Assembly (NCBI GenBank): GCA_023427925.1
Contig: JAEYZS010000319.1
Location: forward strand, 1 to 17,726
DNA length: 17,726 nucleotides
Source: Pseudomonadota bacterium
GTDB lineage: Bacteria > Bdellovibrionota > Bdellovibrionia > Bdellovibrionales > JAEYZS01
Direction of reading: 5' to 3'
Shown: one piece after another, positions 13,740-17,726 of the stretch
Layout: every line of letters begins with the position of its first letter
Position numbering within the stretch: position 1 is the stretch's first letter
The notes under the pieces: generated by a model
The model's input: the letters and a program-made list of their open reading frames with translations, nothing else
Told to the model about the DNA's origin: nothing
Database searches by the model: none
Made by a program: the position numbers and the translations under genes

Positions 13740-15188
13740 TCACTTCTCGATGCAGGTTAAAGAAATGTCATCCTTCTGCTGGCATTGGAATTCTAGAGCC
13801 CAGCTACAGCCGATTGCCGACGTTTTACGGATTTTTCCTACAATTCCAGTTGTCGATGCCTGCACTAATGCATGAACGGAACCAGGCTGATTCCAAGGCG
13901 CAAGATCGATCGAGTAATAGGTGATTGTTCCGGAAAATGGATCTGACGTGTTTTTCTTAGTGGCTGCTGTGGTGATTCCATTTTCCCCGAAGCGTGGACC
14001 ATTTCCTGTAACCTGAAGGCTAGTTTTATCGACAGTTACTGAATGGAGTCCATCCGTGCCCGTACATACGACGGTCGGCAAATCGAAGTTTGTTTTGGGA
14101 AGATTATTTCCTGTAAGATCGATGTATTTGACGTAACGTAGTCTCTCCTCTAGCTCCGGAGAAAGCGCCGTGAGATCATTAAATCTCATATAAACGATTC
14201 TTATATTATCAGCTCCACTTAAAAAATCAGAAGGAAGCACCTGTACATAATTATTATTGAAATTTAACCTATCAAGGGCTGATAAATCTTTGAACCAATT
14301 TTGAGGTACATTTTTGACAAAATTATTTTGGAGAGTGAGAACCTTTAAACTCGCCAGACCTTTAAAAAGGTTTGGGAGAACAGCTTTAGAGATCTTATCG
14401 CTTTTCTCTGATGCTCCTCCATCCAGAGTTAGCTCTTCGAGCGCGCTTAACCCGTAGAATGTTTCATCGCTGAGAGCATCGACGGTCACTGGAGTTATAT
14501 CAATCTTTTTTAACTGAGACTGATTTCTGAAAAAGCGCGGCGCGATCCTTTGGAGGCTCGTTTTTTTCAAAATCGGATTATTTTGATACTTGAATTCTGA
14601 AAGAACGTTCGGTGGCAGTGTATCGTCTGGAAGGTGCGTAATATTTGTTGAATTCAGAATTAAAGCTATTCCCTCTGAGGAATCAGGTAAGCTTAAAAGA
14701 TTAGGTAATTTAGAGTATGCATCTCCATTGAGACTTAGAAATTTTAAAGAAGACAAATTTTTAAATAGACCGGGTGACGCTTCTATTCCGTCATTGAGAC
14801 TTAAAGCTTCTAGAGAACTTAAATCGTCGAATAAGCCACTTGGTAGCTGGATTGGTTTGTCTGAGCGAATAGTAAGTCGTTTCAGCCCTGACAATCCAGC
14901 GAGATCACCTGGCTGGAAGTTAACTGGTTCATTTGGAGCAGCGAAATTAGTAAACAAATAAATATCAAGATCTTCAATTGATTTCAATGAAACGCCGCAG
15001 ACCTTCTCAGGTTCGTCTATGTGCCAACCTTTTTTGTAAATATATTCTTTAATTGCTGTTACGACAAAAGATGATCGATTGCAGAATTGTTCCGCTTGAG
15101 ATTTAGAAGCGTTAAGAATTTGTGAATTTTTATCCGCCATTGCCGAAGCACTGATTAGAAAAAACATGCTAATAAAAATAGATTTCAT
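13740..15188 (-). CDS. Exported leucine-rich-repeat protein
   Basis: Start set at 15188 because AGAGGAAATT and a signal peptide (MKSIFISMFFLISASAMA, before DKNS) coincide there. 482 residues. After a Cys-containing cap (FCNRSS, KVCGVSL) come about ten leucine-rich repeats, for example LAGLSGLKRLTIRSD, FDDLSSLEALSLNDG, FKNLSSLKFLSLNGD, FKGLASLKVLTLQNN, FKDLSALDRLNFNNN. The L-x-x-L-x-L-x-x-N register with F-x-x-L caps is clear. A non-repeat C-terminal domain of about 120 residues (from TVVCTGTDGLHS) has further cysteines (GCSW, FQCQQ, LTCIEK). Likely a surface or periplasmic protein-binding protein. It lies between coding scraps and a truncated recombinase, i.e. probably cargo of a decayed element. 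Confidence 0.85.
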   Translation of the reverse strand: MKSIFISMFFLISASAMADKNSQILNASKSQAEQFCNRSSFVVTAIKEYIYKKGWHIDEPEKVCGVSLKSIEDLDIYLFTNFAAPNEPVNFQPGDLAGLSGLKRLTIRSDKPIQLPSGLFDDLSSLEALSLNDGIEASPGLFKNLSSLKFLSLNGDAYSKLPNLLSLPDSSEGIALILNSTNITHLPDDTLPPNVLSEFKYQNNPILKKTSLQRIAPRFFRNQSQLKKIDITPVTVDALSDETFYGLSALEELTLDGGASEKSDKISKAVLPNLFKGLASLKVLTLQNNFVKNVPQNWFKDLSALDRLNFNNNYVQVLPSDFLSGADNIRIVYMRFNDLTALSPELEERLRYVKYIDLTGNNLPKTNFDLPTVVCTGTDGLHSVTVDKTSLQVTGNGPRFGENGITTAATKKNTSDPFSGTITYYSIDLAPWNQPGSVHALVQASTTGIVGKIRKTSAIGCSWALEFQCQQKDDISLTCIEK

Positions 15189-15425
15189 AATTTCCTCTAG
15201 GTAATAAAGCTGCAAACTAATGACTCGATCCACATTTGTCCATCAAAGAAATCAAATCGTGGCAGCGCGAGGTCGCCAATTTAAAGGACCAAAAAGCAAT
15301 TGATTGGAGATAAGCCCTTGTTGGCTTTAAAAGCTCGTAAAATTGACCTGGCGGCATCTGATAGTTTCTAAAGGTCGTATTTCTAGACAAATCGCACGAC
15401 CGATAAGAAGTCATTGAATGGCCAT

Positions 15426-15578
15426 CTAATCGAATGCCGCGTTCGCAAGGCCAATCTTCACTCTGTCGGCGATCAAATCACGTTCTAACTGAGAGATTGA
15501 GGCAAGTATCGAGAAGATAGCAATTCCTACAGCCGTATTCGTATCACTTCGCCAGCCCCAATAGCTAAGGCCAACCAT
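15426..15578 (-). pseudogene. Truncated serine recombinase (resolvase/invertase) fragment
   Basis: About 50 codons. The segment SDTNTAVGIAIFSILASISQ, continuing LERDLIADRVKIGLANA, matches the end of the resolvase catalytic domain: D-T-x-T-x-x-G, the long dimerisation helix, and the L-E-R-D-L-I-x-x-R-x-x-x-G-L-x-x-A motif. Missing are the N-terminal part with the catalytic serine and everything after the helix (DNA-binding domain), so it cannot be active. The frame stops at 15426; a 65-codon frame at 15217-15414 beyond it shows no recombinase similarity and no ribosome-binding site. Position 3' of tRNA-Gly suggests an old integration site. Confidence 0.7.
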
Positions 15579-15610
15579 AGAGCCGCATATATAAACTTGA
15601 TTGCATACAT
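15527..15610 (-). CDS. Possible small hydrophobic peptide gene (27 aa)
   Basis: ATG at 15610, preceded by a perfect AGGAGG five bases away. Encodes one likely membrane helix (KFIYAALWLALAIGAG) with a charged end (EVIRIRL). It overlaps the recombinase fragment in another frame. The Shine-Dalgarno lies inside a hairpin that competes with a second one (15612-15644). Size, hydrophobicity and masked ribosome-binding site resemble small type I toxin or regulatory membrane peptides, but no antisense RNA is identified and it may be fortuitous. Confidence 0.4.
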   Translation of the reverse strand: MYAIKFIYAALWLALAIGAGEVIRIRL

Positions 15611-15611
15611 A

Positions 15612-15644
15612 AAAACCTCCTCAGGTTTCAGTTAAAAACTGAAA
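15612..15644 (-). promoter_or_regulatory. Two mutually exclusive hairpins over a Shine-Dalgarno
   Basis: Hairpin 1: TTTCAGTT - 3 nt - AACTGAAA (15626-15644). Hairpin 2: GAAACCT - GAGG - AGGTTTT (15612-15629), whose loop and 3' arm contain the AGGAGG of the 27-codon frame. They share four bases, so only one can form at a time: hairpin 1 would free the ribosome-binding site, hairpin 2 would mask it. Confidence 0.45.
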
Positions 15645-15793
15645 ATCGAAGAAGCATACGAGAAGCAAACTCCTGTGATTTCATGTGATGTGCTGAGATT
15701 TCACTCTCACGACATATACGCTCTTTTGAGTTATTTCAAATAGTTACAATCTTTTGATTTTTTCTTTTTGTTTTGATTTTGTATTCCAGAAAT

Positions 15794-15869
15794 TGGAGCG
15801 GAAGACGGGGATCAAACCCGCGACCTTCGCCTTGGCAAGGCGACGCTCTATCAGCTGAGCTACTTCCGC
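15794..15869 (-). tRNA. tRNA-Gly (anticodon GCC), CCA encoded
   Basis: Reverse-strand cloverleaf: acceptor GCGGAAG ... CTTCCGC closed perfectly, D arm AGCTCAGCTGATAGAGC, anticodon arm TCGCC-TTGCCAA-GGCGA, T arm GCGGG-TTTGATC-CCCGT, discriminator T and encoded CCA at 15796-15794. 73 nt plus CCA. Its first 25 bases and the 67 bp upstream are duplicated at 16013-16104. tRNA genes are common integration sites, and a recombinase fragment lies beyond its 3' end. Confidence 0.96.
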
Positions 15870-15936
15870 ATTCTGGTGAACACTTCTGATAATTTTACTA
15901 ACGACGTTTTTAGAGCGTCGCCGGCTCTCCGGGATC
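15845..15936. repeat. 92-bp direct repeat, copy 1 (includes the 5' end of tRNA-Gly)
   Basis: Covers the first 25 bases of the tRNA gene and 67 bp of its upstream region. Copy 2 is 168 bp away at 16013-16104 with two mismatches. The upstream part contains TAGAGCGTCGCC (15911-15922), exactly complementary to GGCGACGCTCTA inside the tRNA gene (15839-15850). Confidence 0.9.
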
Positions 15937-15976
15937 CTACGCTTGCGCTACGGACCCATCGTGCATGCTCCTCATT

Positions 15977-15999
15977 AAAACTTGCCACTGGCAACTTTT
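15977..15999. repeat. Near-perfect 23-bp palindrome between the two 92-bp repeats
   Basis: AAAACTTGCCA - C - TGGCAACTTTT; one mismatched pair. Lies in the 76-bp spacer 15937-16012, which also has a small inverted repeat around GCTTGCGC. Could be a recombination or protein-binding site of the lost element; it does not match any site I know. Confidence 0.5.
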
Positions 16000-16012
16000 A
16001 ACGCGGGCACAA

Positions 16013-16104
16013 GCTCTATCAGCTGAGCTACTTCCGCATTCTGGTGAACACTTCTGATAATTTTTCTAACGACGTCTTTAGAGCGTCGCCGGCTCTCCGG
16101 GATC
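16013..16104. repeat. 92-bp direct repeat, copy 2, with a 25-nt tRNA-Gly 5' fragment
   Basis: Two mismatches to copy 1. 16013-16037 is a 5' fragment of tRNA-Gly (acceptor strand and D arm) with no remaining body: a pseudo-tRNA. If the duplicated upstream region carries the promoter, the fragment may still be transcribed. 16105-16290 holds no gene; it is the leader region of the metalloprotease gene. Confidence 0.88.
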
Positions 16105-16290
16105 TCTTTAGTACCTTAGAAAGACGCTAAATTAGCTGATTTACTTAAAAACTGTCAAACTCTATTTTCCCCTCTTTTTACATATTCGGGGCTCAAATAG
16201 CGAGACTAACTGCTTAAAACACTAGCCATTTGACCAGAACTCGTAACTGTGCCACCCTTTTATACGGTAATACTCTGGGGAGGGGAAACT

Positions 16291-17535
16291 ATGCAAAATC
16301 TTATACTTACACTGGCTCTGCTGGTGCCTGGTCTACTTTATTCAACATCTTACGCTAAAGGTCCGCACTACCCGGTTCATATTATGCCTGATGAAAGAAT
16401 CGATGCAGGTGTCTTGTCCGAGCTTTCTTTTGATGCACAAAATATTTTTACTTCGGACTACACTTCTGCTGCTCTCAAGGCAGGAAAGCGCAACATGGAT
16501 TGGCTGGTCCATATGAACTCATTCCTTGCTGATGGCAATAAGATTGCTCTCACCAAGCCGGGCGAACTTCCGTCCTATCCGATACACAAACCAAATACTT
16601 ATAGCCCCCAAACAATCGAAAGAGATTATAAGGAAATTACTTCTGAAATCCCAGAAAGTATGAAAGGAATTATTTTTGGAAATGCGAGTTTCCCAAAAGA
16701 TCCAACTGAGGACCTTGAGACCTACATCCACTGGGCAAAAAAGGTGGATAAACTCTATCAAACGGCAGCTCGTTGGAACCTAATCAAACCTCACTTGCAC
16801 TGGTACAAGCAATACAAGGCAGGAGATATTCGCGGTTATTACTTTTTGACTCGCGAAGAAAACCTCGCTGAAAAGTTACAATCTTTCTCGTCACTCAGTT
16901 TAGAAGATCAAAATAGATTACGCCCACTTCTCATCAACATTTGTGAAAATAGAGACGGACTCATGGGTTGTGATCGTAAACTCGACAAAGCTATTCAAGA
17001 CGATAAGCTTGTCGCGTTTTTTGACACTCATGTCCCATTTGCAAAAAAAGAATTCGATAAAAATTTTGTAATTGGAGGCGTTCGACCCGATCTCAAGTGG
17101 AGAAGCTCTGAACCCAATCGCGCAACCATTCCGGTTCGTGATACCAATAACTCAGAAATAAATCACTTCTTGGAATTCAATAACGAAGAAGAGTGGAGAT
17201 GGGGCGAATGGCAACTGGATCTTTATTTCACCCCAAATGCCGATGTTCATGTGGAATTCGTGCCAGGCTCCACACCTCACGTCAATAAACTCGGTGGAAA
17301 TAAAATCGTAATGGATGCCAATTCACCACTTACAGAGTGGGACGTTCAGTGGACAATCCGTCACGAATTCGGTCACGTCCTTGGGCTCCCTGATTGTTAT
17401 ATTGAATTTTATGATAGCAACCTACAAGCCATGGTTAACTATCAGATCGACACCGAAAACATGATGTGTAGTCGTGCTGGTAGAATGCAAGAAATTCACT
17501 ACGAAGAATTAAAAAGAGTATATTACAAGCAATAG
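16291..17535 (+). CDS. Exported metzincin-type zinc metalloprotease
   Basis: Start set at 16291, directly after GGGGAGGGGAAACT and at the head of a signal peptide (MQNLILTLALLVPGLLYSTS, YA-KG); the longer frame from 16249 would mask it. 414 residues. The zinc site H358-E-F-G-H362-V-L-G365-L-P-D368 is HExxHxxGxxD, i.e. Asp as third ligand where most metzincins have His, as in snapalysin-type enzymes. A likely Met-turn follows at NMMCS (M391/M392). The catalytic domain is C-terminal (about 230-414) after a pro- or helical region of about 200 residues. Expected to act in the periplasm or outside the cell; substrate unknown. Confidence 0.88.
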   Translation: MQNLILTLALLVPGLLYSTSYAKGPHYPVHIMPDERIDAGVLSELSFDAQNIFTSDYTSAALKAGKRNMDWLVHMNSFLADGNKIALTKPGELPSYPIHKPNTYSPQTIERDYKEITSEIPESMKGIIFGNASFPKDPTEDLETYIHWAKKVDKLYQTAARWNLIKPHLHWYKQYKAGDIRGYYFLTREENLAEKLQSFSSLSLEDQNRLRPLLINICENRDGLMGCDRKLDKAIQDDKLVAFFDTHVPFAKKEFDKNFVIGGVRPDLKWRSSEPNRATIPVRDTNNSEINHFLEFNNEEEWRWGEWQLDLYFTPNADVHVEFVPGSTPHVNKLGGNKIVMDANSPLTEWDVQWTIRHEFGHVLGLPDCYIEFYDSNLQAMVNYQIDTENMMCSRAGRMQEIHYEELKRVYYKQ

Positions 17536-17558
17536 TCTAAAGATTATTGACCCAATGA

Positions 17559-17585
17559 ATGGGAGAGCCGATTATGCTCTCCCAT
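17559..17585 (+). promoter_or_regulatory. Hairpin enclosing the ribosome-binding region of the MATE gene
   Basis: ATGGGAGAGC - CGATTAT - GCTCTCCCAT, perfect 10-bp stem. The 5' arm holds the only Shine-Dalgarno-like GGGAGAG and the 3' arm runs into the MATE start codon (17584). An ATG in the loop (17574) opens an 18-codon frame ending at 17627 that overlaps the MATE start. No U-tract follows, so it is a poor terminator for the protease gene; translational control is possible. Confidence 0.5.
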
Positions 17586-17726
17586 GCTATCAAGACTTCT
17601 ACTTCGACCTACAACTCAAGAACTTAAAACCACTTTGATCCTTGCGTTTCCCATTGTATTGTCGCAACTGGGTCAGCTTGCCTTTGGAATTATGGATACC
17701 GCAATGGTAGGACGCCTCGGAGCATT
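17584..17726 (+). CDS. MATE-family multidrug/toxin exporter, N-terminus (cut by window edge)
   Basis: 47 codons before the window ends. MLSRLLLRPTTQELKTTLIL leads into AFPIVLSQLGQLAFGIMDTA then MVGRLGA, the first transmembrane segment and the signature D-T-x-M-V-G-R-L-G of NorM/DinF-type cation-coupled exporters in the inner membrane. The only in-frame ATG is 17584, giving the usual short N-terminal tail. The Shine-Dalgarno (17561-17567) is 16 bases away and lies in a hairpin. Confidence 0.85.
   Translation, partial: MLSRLLLRPTTQELKTTLILAFPIVLSQLGQLAFGIMDTAMVGRLGA

Noticed and set aside
14590..14961. 123-codon plus-strand frame
   Set aside because: Antisense to the LRR gene, whose regular repeats explain the absence of stops.
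15217..15414. 65-codon minus-strand frame upstream of the LRR gene
   Set aside because: No ribosome-binding site and no recognisable pattern; it follows the recombinase fragment and is probably decayed sequence.
15700..15793. Possible second RNA gene 3' of tRNA-Gly
   Set aside because: Only AT-rich sequence without cloverleaf or stable structure.

Overview
The window is chromosomal DNA from an AT-rich Gram-negative bacterium. The best guess is a Bdellovibrionota-like or other deltaproteobacterial-type lineage. This rests on the HD-GYP/PilZ c-di-GMP proteins, a class II GlpX phosphatase with a zinc-ribbon neighbour, many short exported proteins, and a Coq10/RatA-like SRPBCC protein paired with a phasin-like protein. 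Taxonomy is inference; no rRNA is present.

Left part (1-9,930), mostly core genes: the N-terminal 381 codons of recG (minus, cut by the window edge); a divergent HD-GYP phosphodiesterase; a secreted protein; then a compact unit made of a LysR-type regulator (3547-4380, plus), an AT-rich intergenic region with a perfect 12-bp-arm palindrome, an unannotated 28-residue Cys-containing peptide gene (3370-3456, minus), a GC-rich hairpin, and a GRDP/DUF1399-like protein (2882-3319). Next on the minus strand come a phasin-like protein with a Coq10/RatA-like protein, and an overlapping operon of exported SRPBCC protein, PilZ protein, glpX and zinc ribbon (7956 to 5288). pgsA runs divergently from it, followed by an SH3-like secreted protein and a lipoprotein alpha/beta hydrolase.

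Right part (about 9,930-16,290), accessory in character: five small exported proteins of unknown or weakly assigned role, long gaps, several clear terminators, a 54-nt repeat carried after two of the genes, and two copies of a TGTCAAAATnnnTGACA dyad. Then come gene scraps, an exported leucine-rich-repeat protein, a truncated serine recombinase, a possible small membrane peptide with a hairpin-controlled Shine-Dalgarno, and tRNA-Gly(GCC). The 5' part of the tRNA and its upstream region are duplicated 168 bp away. Together this looks like a decayed integrative element next to a tRNA gene.

Right end: an exported metzincin-type metalloprotease (HExxHxxGxxD) and the start of a MATE-family exporter whose ribosome-binding region lies in a 10-bp hairpin.

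The best candidate for an undescribed system is the LysR / palindrome / 28-aa peptide / hairpin / GRDP-like cassette at 2758-4380. It could be a small modified-peptide locus or a leader-peptide-controlled gene. The sequence alone does not decide.
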